The notes below the pieces were generated by a model. The model made no database searches, was not told the DNA's origin, and saw only the letters and a program-made list of their open reading frames with translations. From assembly GCA_027532555.1 (NCBI GenBank), contig JAPZTJ010000006.1:1-64000 (forward strand): a stretch of 64,000 nucleotides of DNA, given 5' to 3'. A program made the translations under genes and the position numbers. This stretch comes from Aquidulcibacter sp. (GTDB lineage: Bacteria; Pseudomonadota; Alphaproteobacteria; Caulobacterales; Aquidulcibacteraceae). Positions 1-7,730 of this stretch are shown here, piece after piece; within the stretch, counting starts at the first letter, position 1; every line of letters begins with the position of its first letter.

Positions 1-140
1 ACTTGCGCCGTATCGGCGAACGGACAGTATCAGGTCTGTGGGATATCATCGGCTCCCTCGTCACCATGTTCAAACCAGAAGAGTGCCGAAACTACTTCGC
101 TAGCTGCGGATATGATGCATATTAAGTGGAAAATGCTCTA
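1..140 (+). mobile_element. Right end of an IS630-type insertion sequence
   Basis: The first 125 bases end a transposase of IS630 type. The stretch just after its stop, GTGGAAAATGCTC followed by TA (126-140), looks like the terminal inverted repeat and the TA target duplication used by this family. The left end lies outside the window, so neither the matching repeat nor the second TA can be seen. The assignment of the boundary to 138/139 is inference; the transposase fragment itself is read directly. Confidence 0.6.
3..125 (+). CDS. IS630-family transposase, C-terminal 40 residues (partial)
   Basis: Reading from base 3 gives 40 codons and a TAA stop at 123-125. The C-terminus contains the phrase FKPEECRNYFASCGY, which matches the usual end of IS630/Tc1-mariner-type DDE transposases (a phenylalanine, then P-x-E-C-x-N-Y-F and a final GY). 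These enzymes cut and paste the element at TA dinucleotides. The catalytic DDE residues lie upstream of the window, so activity cannot be judged. The gene runs in the same direction as the TadG-like gene that follows 15 bases after its stop. Confidence 0.7.
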   Translation: MRRIGERTVSGLWDIIGSLVTMFKPEECRNYFASCGYDAY

Positions 141-1421
141 ATGCGTTGGGTGCTTCGAATGTTTCCGCGTTTACCGTCACGAACTTCAATGAAGGCCCGG
201 GCTCAGTCTGGCAATCTTACCATAATGTCTGGCCTTGCGATCGTGCCGCTGGCGATGATTATTGCCATGACGAGCGAGCTTGTTTCGCTGAGTTCTGAAA
301 AAGCCTTGATGCAATCGGCCGCAGACGCTGCTGCCTTGTCAGGGGCTCAAGAACTAATCTTGGTTGGCTCAAACGCCCGGCAAACGCCCGCGGATGTTGA
401 AAAATTTGCGATGGCTCAAGTTGGCGAATTCGCAAGCCGCGCGAAGGTTTCGTTTAAGGCAGCCCAAGGCAATGATGGCTCCTATACGGTTGAAGGACTT
501 GCAGTTTTCCCGTCGTTTTTCGGAGACCTAGTTCCTCCGGGCGGCTTTCGTATTGAAGTAAAATCGATCGCTGAATCTATGAATGTGCAGCCTTTGTGTG
601 TGATTGGAGATGATGGCAGTCCTACCGGCAAAGCCATTACCGGAACCGACAATAGCACACTTCGCGCTCAAAACTGTATTGTGCACGCGAATAGTAGTTT
701 TGAGTTGCTTAGGAATGCGACTGTTGAGGCCGGAACCTCGCGCGCTGTGGGTAAAGCCACCGGCACAGGCTTCAAGCCCGCCGCAAATAGCGGTGCCCTA
801 AATATCAAGGATCCATTCGCGCTCCGAACCATAGAACCGCCCAAGCCGTGCACGAGCGTGCCTGATGGCGGTTCTAAAACACTGGCGGGTTTCGATGTGG
901 TCACTTTACAACCGGGCATACACCGGACTCAATATACCGTGACTGGACAAGCCAGCTTAAAGCTGGAACCAGGTGAGCATTACTTCTGCAAGTCGCTGTC
1001 GATCACTGGACAGGGCCGACTAGAGGGTGACAATGTTTTGCTGATGTTCACAGCCGGGTACAACTTAGAGGTTACTGGCAACGGCTATGTATCTTTATCT
1101 GGCCGCCAGTCCGGCCCTTGGGCCGGCTTTGTGATCGTGGCGACGCGCAACAATTATGTAAACATTACTTTCTCGTCCGGCAGGGTCGATAAATTGTTAG
1201 GTACAATTTATGTACCTATGGCAAGGGTTAGAGTCATGGGGACTGGGGATATGGCGGAGGGCTCTCAATGGAGTGTGATTGTTGCCCGAAACATCAACCT
1301 TAGTGCTAACGCACGTCTGGTTATCAACTCCGATTATGCGGGTTCCCCGGTGCCGGTGCCTACCGGGGTGGGTAACCAAGCCGGCGGTGGTGCCAATGGA
1401 CCGTTGCGCCTGCGGCAATAG
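141..1421 (+). CDS. TadG-like pilus-assembly-type protein with C-terminal repetitive beta domain
   Basis: Product of about 426 residues. Near the N-terminus is the TadE/TadG signature: a basic stretch, then SGNLTIMSGLAIVPLAMII as a single membrane segment, then SAADAAALSGAQ, where inner-membrane TadG proteins enter the periplasm. The rest is rich in Gly, Val, Thr and Asn and looks like a beta-helix or beta-rich surface domain; no von Willebrand A motif is visible. TadG family members belong to Flp/Tad pilus loci, but no other tad gene is nearby, so the role is inferred from the family only. ATG 141 is preferred over the in-frame GTG at 126, because the GTG lies inside the putative IS terminal repeat. 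The IS end abuts the start, so the native promoter and ribosome site have probably been displaced. Confidence 0.7.
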   Translation: MRWVLRMFPRLPSRTSMKARAQSGNLTIMSGLAIVPLAMIIAMTSELVSLSSEKALMQSAADAAALSGAQELILVGSNARQTPADVEKFAMAQVGEFASRAKVSFKAAQGNDGSYTVEGLAVFPSFFGDLVPPGGFRIEVKSIAESMNVQPLCVIGDDGSPTGKAITGTDNSTLRAQNCIVHANSSFELLRNATVEAGTSRAVGKATGTGFKPAANSGALNIKDPFALRTIEPPKPCTSVPDGGSKTLAGFDVVTLQPGIHRTQYTVTGQASLKLEPGEHYFCKSLSITGQGRLEGDNVLLMFTAGYNLEVTGNGYVSLSGRQSGPWAGFVIVATRNNYVNITFSSGRVDKLLGTIYVPMARVRVMGTGDMAEGSQWSVIVARNINLSANARLVINSDYAGSPVPVPTGVGNQAGGGANGPLRLRQ

Positions 1422-1494
1422 GATCTCACGCTTTCAAAAAGGCTTGCCCGTTTTTGCGAAATCCTAGAGCATGGTCCCCTGAAAAGGAAAGATC

Positions 1495-1695
1495 ATGCCC
1501 TTTGTGAACATCAAAGTGACCCCCGACGGACTGACGCCTGAAAAGAAGGCTGCCTTGATTGCGGGTGTTACGGAGCTTTTGCGCGTTGAGCTCAATAAGA
1601 ACCCGGAAACGACAATCGTCATCATCGACGAGGTGGAGACAGACAATTGGGGGATTGGTGGCAAGACCGTCACCCAAAGGCGCGCCGGGGGATGA
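1495..1695 (+). CDS. 4-oxalocrotonate tautomerase-family protein
   Basis: A 66-residue protein of the size usual for the small tautomerase family. Proline follows the initiator Met and would become the N-terminal catalytic base after Met removal. The C-terminal half carries DNWGIGGKTV, the WGIGG turn typical of 4-OT-like enzymes. Such enzymes form hexamers or dimers in the cytoplasm and catalyse keto-enol tautomerisation of 2-oxo acids; the substrate cannot be told. The start has a good AAAGGAAAG ribosome site. The gene is transcribed alone, convergent with nadC. Confidence 0.85.
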   Translation: MPFVNIKVTPDGLTPEKKAALIAGVTELLRVELNKNPETTIVIIDEVETDNWGIGGKTVTQRRAGG

Positions 1696-1746
1696 GTGGG
1701 GGGCAGGACAAGGGCCGCTCAATTTTTCGGATTGCCGCTTTGTGGG

Positions 1747-2589
1747 TTAGGCCTCATCCAGCCCTAGATCGAGGCAGGGGGCCGAGTGGGTGAGAGCGCC
1801 AACGGAAACATAATCCACCCCGGTTGCGGCAATATCGGCCACCGTGGCCAAGTTGACTCCGCCTGAGGCCTCCAACGTTACAGCCCCCGCCACGCGCGCC
1901 ACGGCGGCCCTTAAGTCTGCCAAGCTGAAATTATCCAGCATGATACAGGTGGGGGCAAAGGGCAGGGCTTCTTCTAGTTGCGCGAGGCTATCGACTTCCA
2001 CTTCGATCGGCAGCAGATGGCCGCCATAGGCTTTGGCGCGGGTTAAGGCGGGCACAATGCCACCAGCAGCGGCCACATGGTTGTCTTTGATCAGGATGGC
2101 GTCATCCAAGCCAAACCGATGGTTAGAGCCGCCGCCTAAGCGCACTGCTTTCTTTTGAAGCGCACGCAGACCGGGCGTGGTTTTGCGGGTGCAGGTAATT
2201 TTGGCTTCTGTGCCCTTCACCGCTTCCACATAGCGGGCGGTCAGGCTGGCAATTCCCGACAAGGGCCCCAAAAAGTTCAGCATCACGCGCTCAGCCATCA
2301 ACAGGCTTTGGGCTTTACCTTGCAAGGTGGCGATCACATCGCCAGCAATGAGAGCAGCGCCCTCGCTAAGGCGTGGTTGCAGTACAGCTTTTGGATCAAT
2401 CAGGCGCAGGGTGAGGACGGCGGCATCCAAGCCTGCCAGAACACCTGGGCCACGCGCTCGCAACACCCATTGTACCTCAAGTTCTGGGTCAACTGTCGCC
2501 AAAGTGGTGACGTCCCCCGCACGCCCCAAATCTTCGGCCAGCGCCATGCGAACGATCGGCTCAATCACCACATCGGGCAAAAAGGTCAT
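1747..2589 (-). CDS. nadC: Nicotinate-nucleotide pyrophosphorylase (quinolinate phosphoribosyltransferase)
   Basis: 280 residues, normal for NadC. It converts quinolinate and PRPP to nicotinate mononucleotide, CO2 and pyrophosphate, the last step of the de novo branch encoded here. Diagnostic segments are CTRKTTPGLRALQKKAV followed by RLGGGSNHRFGLDDAILIK and a DNH, which hold the substrate-binding Arg, Lys and His residues. The ATG overlaps the nadB stop in an ATGA junction, so the two are translationally coupled. It is the last gene of the nad block. Confidence 0.97.
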   Translation of the reverse strand: MTFLPDVVIEPIVRMALAEDLGRAGDVTTLATVDPELEVQWVLRARGPGVLAGLDAAVLTLRLIDPKAVLQPRLSEGAALIAGDVIATLQGKAQSLLMAERVMLNFLGPLSGIASLTARYVEAVKGTEAKITCTRKTTPGLRALQKKAVRLGGGSNHRFGLDDAILIKDNHVAAAGGIVPALTRAKAYGGHLLPIEVEVDSLAQLEEALPFAPTCIMLDNFSLADLRAAVARVAGAVTLEASGGVNLATVADIAATGVDYVSVGALTHSAPCLDLGLDEA

Positions 2590-4085
2590 GATGTTACATC
2601 CAAGGTGACGAAGCTGCGCTTGGCAGGATCAAGTTCTTTTGGGAAATCGCTACGGTAATGACCACCGCGGCTTTCCTGTCGAGCCAAAGCGCCTTCAGCG
2701 ATCAGGTCTGCAGTGACCAATTCATTGGTAGGGCCGTTTTGGGCCTTGAGATCTTGGATGGTGCCGACAAGGCTTGTTAGGCCCGCCGCATCGCGCACCA
2801 CACCGGCTTTGGCGGTCATTTCAGTCCGCAGAACTTGCAGGGCATCCGCAGGCAAAGGCGCGATAGATGCTGCGTCGCCTCCTGCTTGTCTACCGGAAGG
2901 CGCGTCGCGTAAGCGCTCAGCTACCCGATGCGCAAACACGACGGCTTCGAGCAGGGAATTGGATGCCAAGCGGTTGGCCCCATGCACCCCAGTAGACGCA
3001 CATTCGCCAATGGCTGAAAGGCCGTCTAGCGTGGTCTTGCCCCATACGTCGGTGACGATACCTCCCATATGATAATGGGCGGCAGGCGCAATCGGGATAA
3101 GATCGGTGCGGGGGTCCACGCCGGCCGCAGCACAGGCGGCAAACACAGTTGGGAAATGGTCGGGGAAGCCTGCACCAATGGCTGCGCGACAATCAAGGTA
3201 GGCGCCTCGTCCAGCCGCAATCTCGCTCGCCACGGCGCGGGCCACACTGTCGCGCGGCGCAAGGTCGCCAAGATAATGATAGCCAGTCATGAAGGGTGTG
3301 CCGTCTAGATTGACCAGTTGTGCGCCTTCACCGCGCAATGCCTCTGTCGCCAAGGGGGCAGGATCGCGCCCAAAATCCATGGCGGTGGGGTGAAATTGAA
3401 CAAACTCAGCGTCGGCAACCAATGCGCCAGCACGAGCCGCCATGCCAAGGCCTTGGCCTGCCGCTTCGACCGGATTGGTGGTGACGCGGAACAAGCCACC
3501 AGAGCCGCCGGTCGCGAGCACGGTTTCTTCGGCCTCCAAGCGGATGGGCTTGCCATTCATGGCCAGAACCCCGCCGATGCGGCCCGTTTCGGTTTGCAGA
3601 AGCGCGCGCGCAGCAACGCCTTCAACCAAAGTAATATGGTCACACGCGCGCACCGCTTTGATTAAATTGGCCATGATCTCGCGGCCAGCCAAATCACCGG
3701 CGACGCGTGCCACGCGGGCGTGGCTGTGCGCTGCCTCTAAAGATAGAGCAAGCGAGCCATCTTCGTGGCGGTCAAAGGCAACGCCAAGGTCCAACAAGTC
3801 GCGCACGCGCGCGGGCCCATCCTTGGCGATTAGCATGGCGACAATCGGGTCAACCAAGCCCGCCCCTGCCGTGATTGTATCCTTCGCATGGCTTTGCGCG
3901 CTATCTTCAGGTGCAAGGGCCGCCGCCAAACCACCTTGCGCCCAAGCACTCGACGCTGCTTGTCCAAACGGCGCAGGCGACACCACCACACAAGGGCGCG
4001 GCGCAAGTTTTAGCGCGAGGAACAGGCCAGCCAGACCTGCCCCAATGATCAGGACACTACCGTCCTTCAGGCGTTGTGTGTCCAC
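2586..4085 (-). CDS. nadB: L-aspartate oxidase
   Basis: 499 residues, slightly short of the Escherichia coli enzyme. It oxidises L-aspartate to iminoaspartate with FAD and passes the product to NadA. The N-terminus has the FAD-binding GSVLIIGAGLAGL motif and the SSAWAQGGLAAAL segment of the succinate dehydrogenase/fumarate reductase flavoprotein family; GANRLASNSLLEA near residue 370 is the usual NadB signature. The reading frame begins at a GTG one base after the nadA stop, with no stronger ATG nearby, so coupling to nadA is likely. The 3' end overlaps nadC by 4 bases. Confidence 0.96.
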   Translation of the reverse strand: MDTQRLKDGSVLIIGAGLAGLFLALKLAPRPCVVVSPAPFGQAASSAWAQGGLAAALAPEDSAQSHAKDTITAGAGLVDPIVAMLIAKDGPARVRDLLDLGVAFDRHEDGSLALSLEAAHSHARVARVAGDLAGREIMANLIKAVRACDHITLVEGVAARALLQTETGRIGGVLAMNGKPIRLEAEETVLATGGSGGLFRVTTNPVEAAGQGLGMAARAGALVADAEFVQFHPTAMDFGRDPAPLATEALRGEGAQLVNLDGTPFMTGYHYLGDLAPRDSVARAVASEIAAGRGAYLDCRAAIGAGFPDHFPTVFAACAAAGVDPRTDLIPIAPAAHYHMGGIVTDVWGKTTLDGLSAIGECASTGVHGANRLASNSLLEAVVFAHRVAERLRDAPSGRQAGGDAASIAPLPADALQVLRTEMTAKAGVVRDAAGLTSLVGTIQDLKAQNGPTNELVTADLIAEGALARQESRGGHYRSDFPKELDPAKRSFVTLDVTS

Positions 4086-4086
4086 T

Positions 4087-5235
4087 TTAGATCAGTTCCA
4101 AAGAGTCGGGCACATGGTGTGTTGGATCAAACTTGCCAGCGGGGGCGGGTGGGATGGCCAACATGGCGTCAACGGCTTGCTTGGCACGCGCGGCAATGTC
4201 TGGATCGACTTCCACCTCATAGCGCATCTCTTTCAGCGCATCATAAATGGCTTCCAGCGTAATCACCTTCATGTGCGGGCACAGATTGCAAGGTTTTATG
4301 AAATCCACGTCTGGATTAGCTACGGCGACATTGTCGCTCATGGAGCATTCGGTGATCAAAACGACTTTCTGTGGCTTATAATCTTGCACATAGTCGCTCA
4401 TCGCGCCGGTCGAGCCGGTAAAGTCAGAGGCTGCAACAACTTCAGGCGGACACTCCGGGTGTGCCAGGATGATGGCACCGGGGTGAGAGGCGCGGATCTC
4501 GGCAATGTCATCTGCGGTAAAGCGCTCATGGACTTCGCATTTGCCCTTCCACGAGATGATTTTGATGCCGGTTTGGGCCGCAACATTCTTGGCCAAATAT
4601 TCGTCTGGCAACATAATGACTTGGTCCACGCCCCATTCTTTCGCGATGGTCTCCACCACTTGGATCGCATTGGATGAGGTGCAGCAAATGTCGCTCTCAG
4701 CTTTTACCTCGGCCGTTGTGTTGACATAGGTGACCACGGGCAGGCCGGGATAGCGTGCCTTAATCAGCCGCACATCGGCACTGGTGATCGAAGCTGCTAG
4801 CGAGCAGCCTGCTTTCAAGGACGGGATCAAAACTGTCTTATCGGGCGACAAGATTTTTGAGGTTTCAGCCATGAAATGGACGCCACCTTGCACGATCACT
4901 TTGGCTGACACTTTTGCCGCTTCGCGGGCAAGGCCTAAGCTGTCGCCACGAAAATCACCAACGCAATTGAAGATTTCGGCGGTCATATAATTGTGCGCGA
5001 GGATGACGGCGTCGCGCTCTTTCTTCAGGCGGTTGATCGCCGCGATCAATGGCGCATAGGCTGGCCATTCTAAGGGCGAGATCACGTGGCGCACGATCTC
5101 ATAGAGATGGTCGGTCTCTGCCTTCACAGCGGCGTCATAGACAAGGCCCCGCGCAGCGGCTGGCGATAGACGGCGCGAACCAGCGTCAGAGCTGCCTTCG
5201 CTTGAGGGTTTTACACCTAAATCCCGAACCGCCAT
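4087..5235 (-). CDS. nadA: Quinolinate synthase (4Fe-4S)
   Basis: 382 residues from ATG 5235. It condenses iminoaspartate with dihydroxyacetone phosphate to quinolinate in the cytoplasm using a 4Fe-4S cluster. The three expected cluster cysteines are present in KAGCSLAAS (C144), WKGKCEVHE (C233) and CNLCPHMK (C319); [15 protein letters not shown] is also typical. An in-frame GTG lies 6 bases upstream at 5241, but TTAGGAG gives proper ribosome-site spacing only to the ATG. It is the first gene of nadA-nadB-nadC and is preceded by a palindrome that probably binds the product of the upstream nadQ. Confidence 0.97.
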   Translation of the reverse strand: MAVRDLGVKPSSEGSSDAGSRRLSPAAARGLVYDAAVKAETDHLYEIVRHVISPLEWPAYAPLIAAINRLKKERDAVILAHNYMTAEIFNCVGDFRGDSLGLAREAAKVSAKVIVQGGVHFMAETSKILSPDKTVLIPSLKAGCSLAASITSADVRLIKARYPGLPVVTYVNTTAEVKAESDICCTSSNAIQVVETIAKEWGVDQVIMLPDEYLAKNVAAQTGIKIISWKGKCEVHERFTADDIAEIRASHPGAIILAHPECPPEVVAASDFTGSTGAMSDYVQDYKPQKVVLITECSMSDNVAVANPDVDFIKPCNLCPHMKVITLEAIYDALKEMRYEVEVDPDIAARAKQAVDAMLAIPPAPAGKFDPTHHVPDSLELI

Positions 5236-5251
5236 CTTCACTCTCCTAACA

Positions 5252-5276
5252 ACTAATACTCAAACTGAGCATTAGT
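5252..5276 (-). promoter_or_regulatory. Palindromic operator candidate for NadQ in front of nadA
   Basis: A 25-bp near-perfect palindrome: on the plus strand ACTAATACTCA, a short centre, then TGAGCATTAGT. Ten of the eleven outer positions of each arm pair. It sits 16 bases before the nadA ATG and downstream of a TTGACA promoter candidate, a suitable place for a repressor. The adjacent upstream gene encodes the NAD-biosynthesis regulator NadQ, so binding by NadQ is the simplest reading. This is inference from position and symmetry. Confidence 0.7.
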
Positions 5277-5315
5277 CCCTTATGCCGATGTAAAAGCCGT
5301 TGTTGGCGCGGGGAC

Positions 5316-5347
5316 TTATACTTAGTGTGAGCAAAAGGGTCTGTCAA
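5316..5347 (-). promoter_or_regulatory. Sigma-70-type promoter candidate for nadABC
   Basis: On the minus strand a perfect TTGACA lies at 5347-5342, followed after 17-21 bases by the AT-rich run TAAGTATAAG, which may serve as the -10. The transcript would start roughly 75 bases before nadA and carry the 5252-5276 palindrome in its leader. The -10 match is only moderate. Confidence 0.45.
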
Positions 5348-5392
5348 TTGAAATCCATTTTCCGCATCCGGATAAAACGCAGACGCGGGGAT

Positions 5393-6349
5393 TTAGCGCT
5401 TAGCTAGCGGAAGGCTGAGGCCAGAGGCACCGGCCTGCCGGCTCGTTGCACTGCGGGTGAAAAGCATGGCGGGCCGACCGCCGGTTTCTGCATGCATCGC
5501 ACCGGTGGATTCCACGAGGCCCGAACGTTCAAGCGTCCTTCGGAAGTTTTGTTTATGCAGTTTTACGCCGCAAAGTGCCTCTACGAGGTCCTGTAGCTCA
5601 CTAAGGGTAAAGCGCACGGGGGCTAGGTCGAAGATGATAGGACGATAGCGGATTTTGGCGCGCAATCGACCCATAGCGGTTGCAAGGATGCGGCGGTGAT
5701 CGGAGACCAAGGGCTCTCCCACATAGGCGCGTTCTAGCGCAGGGGCGGTGCTCCCAGGGCTCTTGCCGCGGTCGCGTTGAGCCTCTTGCACAAGGCCTGC
5801 TTCATACAGAAGTTCAAACCGATCCAATACTTGGGACTCTTGCCACGATTGTCCTTGCAGGCCAAATGCCATGGCGACCCGGCTTTGCCGCTCTGTTGTG
5901 GTCGCCCAAGCGTTGAGGTCTGGCATCAATAGATCGAGGGCCCGCATCCCCGCGGTGCTGCGGCGGTCTTCCCATGGAAAGAAGCGGTACCAGTCCGCCC
6001 ACACGCCGGCGCGGCGTTGCCCTTCATCAATACTCCCTGCCAAGGCGATATAGCCCACCGACACGACGCGATCTGCGTCTGAAGATTGGCCCATATCGGC
6101 CACGGGGGCTTCCCGGCCTTTGTCGCCAAAGGTGTAGAGCTGTTCGACATAACCGAGCGCAAAGCCGGTTTGGGAAGTCACAAAGTCACGCACGGCCAGT
6201 TCAAATGTGCGGTGACCGATTGGGTCGAAACTACCAAACGGCAGGCCGATCGCGCCGGGGCTGCCGCTCAACAGAAGTTCTGGGCCCTTGCCACTGGCTG
6301 CCACGACGACGGCGGATAGGCCGATAATGACGCGTGGCGTGGCATTCAT
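5393..6349 (-). CDS. nadQ: NadQ-type transcriptional regulator of NAD biosynthesis (Nudix-like domain plus winged helix)
   Basis: 318 residues from ATG 6349, which has a GGGAG ribosome site and lies one base after the preceding stop. The first 130 residues resemble a Nudix-fold ligand-binding domain (GLPFGSFDPIGHRTFELAVR and the later VVSVGYIAL). The C-terminal part, about residues 225-300, looks like the winged-helix domain seen in the NrtR/NadQ group (RFTLSELQDLVEALCGVKLH, then FRRTLERSGLVESTG). NadQ proteins of alphaproteobacteria are known to repress nad genes. The last 15 residues are a variable tail. nadABC follows after a 157-base gap that holds the operator candidate. Confidence 0.85.
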   Translation of the reverse strand: MNATPRVIIGLSAVVVAASGKGPELLLSGSPGAIGLPFGSFDPIGHRTFELAVRDFVTSQTGFALGYVEQLYTFGDKGREAPVADMGQSSDADRVVSVGYIALAGSIDEGQRRAGVWADWYRFFPWEDRRSTAGMRALDLLMPDLNAWATTTERQSRVAMAFGLQGQSWQESQVLDRFELLYEAGLVQEAQRDRGKSPGSTAPALERAYVGEPLVSDHRRILATAMGRLRAKIRYRPIIFDLAPVRFTLSELQDLVEALCGVKLHKQNFRRTLERSGLVESTGAMHAETGGRPAMLFTRSATSRQAGASGLSLPLAKR

Positions 6350-6350
6350 G

Positions 6351-6872
6351 CTAAGGCTCCCACCGGGCTGGTAGGTCAAAGGCTACACCTTCCCAACAAT
6401 CTTCGCCATGGCCAATCGCGTCAATCGCATCCACCATGGCACCGCCTCGACCCAAAAGATCATCCGCGTAACGGGTCAAAAGACGATTAGGCGTCGCAGT
6501 GGGCGAGGCTTCACGTATGAATTGGGCAATTTTGAGCGGTGAGACATCGGGGTTCAAAGCACAAGCCGCCATAAAGGCGGAGGCGGTCGAGCGCGAGACT
6601 CCGGCCCAGCAATGCACCACCAAGGGTGCTGACTGATCCCATGCCTGCACAAGATCCAAGATAGCGGTCACATGGGCTTCGGCGGGTGTAACGAGGCCTG
6701 CCTGCACAGAAGTAACATCATTGAGACCAAGTCTTAAATGCGTGTCGGGAGACAAACCAGAAGGGGTTTCAATCATGCTGCTGGGGTCCAGCAAGGTGAT
6801 CATGCCCCACGGCCGTAAGCGCGTGACGGTGGATGGCACCAAAGCCAAAGAGCAAACCGAGATATAGGGCAT
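6351..6872 (-). CDS. Predicted protein tyrosine phosphatase-like protein
   Basis: 173 residues from ATG 6872 (a TTG one codon upstream is also in frame). VVHCWAGVSRSTASA contains the CX5R phosphatase loop with nucleophile C88 and R94, followed by the usual Ser/Thr. The fold is that of small dual-specificity-like phosphatases acting in the cytoplasm; the target is unknown. The gene sits between an HD phosphohydrolase and nadQ with 15-base and 1-base gaps, so the three are probably co-transcribed. This association suggests a link to NAD or nucleotide metabolism, but nothing in the sequence proves it. Confidence 0.8.
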   Translation of the reverse strand: MPYISVCSLALVPSTVTRLRPWGMITLLDPSSMIETPSGLSPDTHLRLGLNDVTSVQAGLVTPAEAHVTAILDLVQAWDQSAPLVVHCWAGVSRSTASAFMAACALNPDVSPLKIAQFIREASPTATPNRLLTRYADDLLGRGGAMVDAIDAIGHGEDCWEGVAFDLPARWEP

Positions 6873-6887
6873 CAATCCACTTTCTTG

Positions 6888-7562
6888 TTACCGCTGGGAC
6901 GGACTTTGGGCATCAATCAGAGCGATTAAGGCCTGATGACGGGCAACATAGGCCGCTTGCGCCTGTCGTGCAGGCCAGGGGTCAATGGAAATAGCAAGGC
7001 CGGCGGGCGGTGCACCAAAGAAGACCACCGATTCCTCTTGGCCAAAACCAGCAACCTGGGTCGCCTCAAAATAGGCGCAGGCAAGGTCGGCACGCTTTAT
7101 CAGCTTCTTTAAGGTCGCAGGTGTTTTCGGCAGTAAGCCAAACCGAATATGGACTGCCCGTTCCAATCGGTCTTCAAATGCACGATAATCAACGCCCAAG
7201 GCGTTCTTAAACGGGCTAATCATGTCGCCCACGACATATTCAGGGGCATCATGTAACAGCGCCATCAAGCGCTCTTTTGGTGTCAGGCTGGGCTCAATGT
7301 AGGCCGCGATCTCTTCAACGATCAAGCTGTGTTGGGCCACCGAAAAGGCGTGATCGCCCGTTGTCTGGCCATTCCAGCGTGCAACTCGGGCCAGACCATG
7401 AGCGATATCTTCAATCTCAATATCCAATGGCGAGGGGTCTAGGAGGTCTAAACGCCGACCGGACAACATACGCTGCCACGCACGGGGCGGAGCGGATTTT
7501 GCGGACTTTCGTGGCGAGGCAGGTGCTAGTGTGGCCATATGTCTCATGTGGTTGATTGTCAC
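6888..7562 (-). CDS. HD-domain phosphohydrolase, YfbR-like
   Basis: 224 residues from a GTG; in-frame ATGs at codons 6 and 9 are alternative starts. The HD signature is intact: VAQHSLIVEE (H78), then ALLHDAPEYVVGDMISPFK with H104-D105, and a later Asp in KRADLACAYFEA. Relatives such as YfbR are 5'-deoxynucleotidases that dephosphorylate nucleoside monophosphates using a divalent metal. The first 30 residues are basic and Pro/Ala-rich and look non-conserved. It is the first gene of the block that leads into nadQ, divergent from the universal stress gene. Confidence 0.8.
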   Translation of the reverse strand: MTINHMRHMATLAPASPRKSAKSAPPRAWQRMLSGRRLDLLDPSPLDIEIEDIAHGLARVARWNGQTTGDHAFSVAQHSLIVEEIAAYIEPSLTPKERLMALLHDAPEYVVGDMISPFKNALGVDYRAFEDRLERAVHIRFGLLPKTPATLKKLIKRADLACAYFEATQVAGFGQEESVVFFGAPPAGLAISIDPWPARQAQAAYVARHQALIALIDAQSPSQR

Positions 7563-7631
7563 TTGTGGACGCTGGGCGCCCGTGCTTACGTCTTAGGCGT
7601 GGAAACACACTCATGCCGAGAATGACGGCGA

Positions 7632-7655
7632 ATTGCTAGAGAAGTTCTCAGCAAT
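7632..7655. promoter_or_regulatory. Inverted repeat in the usp upstream region
   Basis: ATTGC and GCAAT enclose GAGAA and TTCTC, giving a nested inverted repeat of 24 bases in the 168-bp divergent region between the HD hydrolase and the universal stress gene. A second, imperfect one (CGGCTCCA, then TGGAACCG) lies at about 7672-7690. Either could bind a dimeric regulator; none can be named. Confidence 0.3.
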
Positions 7656-7683
7656 AGAGCGGGGTGCCGGACGGCTCCATTGT

Positions 7684-7709
7684 GGAACCGGAAGCGCGTC
7701 GTGTGGGTT
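7684..7709 (+). promoter_or_regulatory. EcfG-like general stress promoter candidate before the usp gene
   Basis: GGAAC at 7684-7688 is followed, after 17 bases, by GGTT at 7706-7709. The alphaproteobacterial general-stress sigma factor EcfG prefers GGAAC, 16-17 bases, CGTT; one base differs here. The start point would lie just before the GGAGGAA ribosome site of the stress gene. The fit with a stress gene makes it plausible, but it is a short motif. Confidence 0.4.
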
Positions 7710-7730
7710 TAAGACGCTGGAGGAACTAAA

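Noticed and set aside
3442-4677. 411-codon open frame on the plus strand across nadB and nadA
   Set aside because: Antisense to two firmly identified genes; composition is Arg/Ser/Pro-rich as in shadow frames and no domain is seen.
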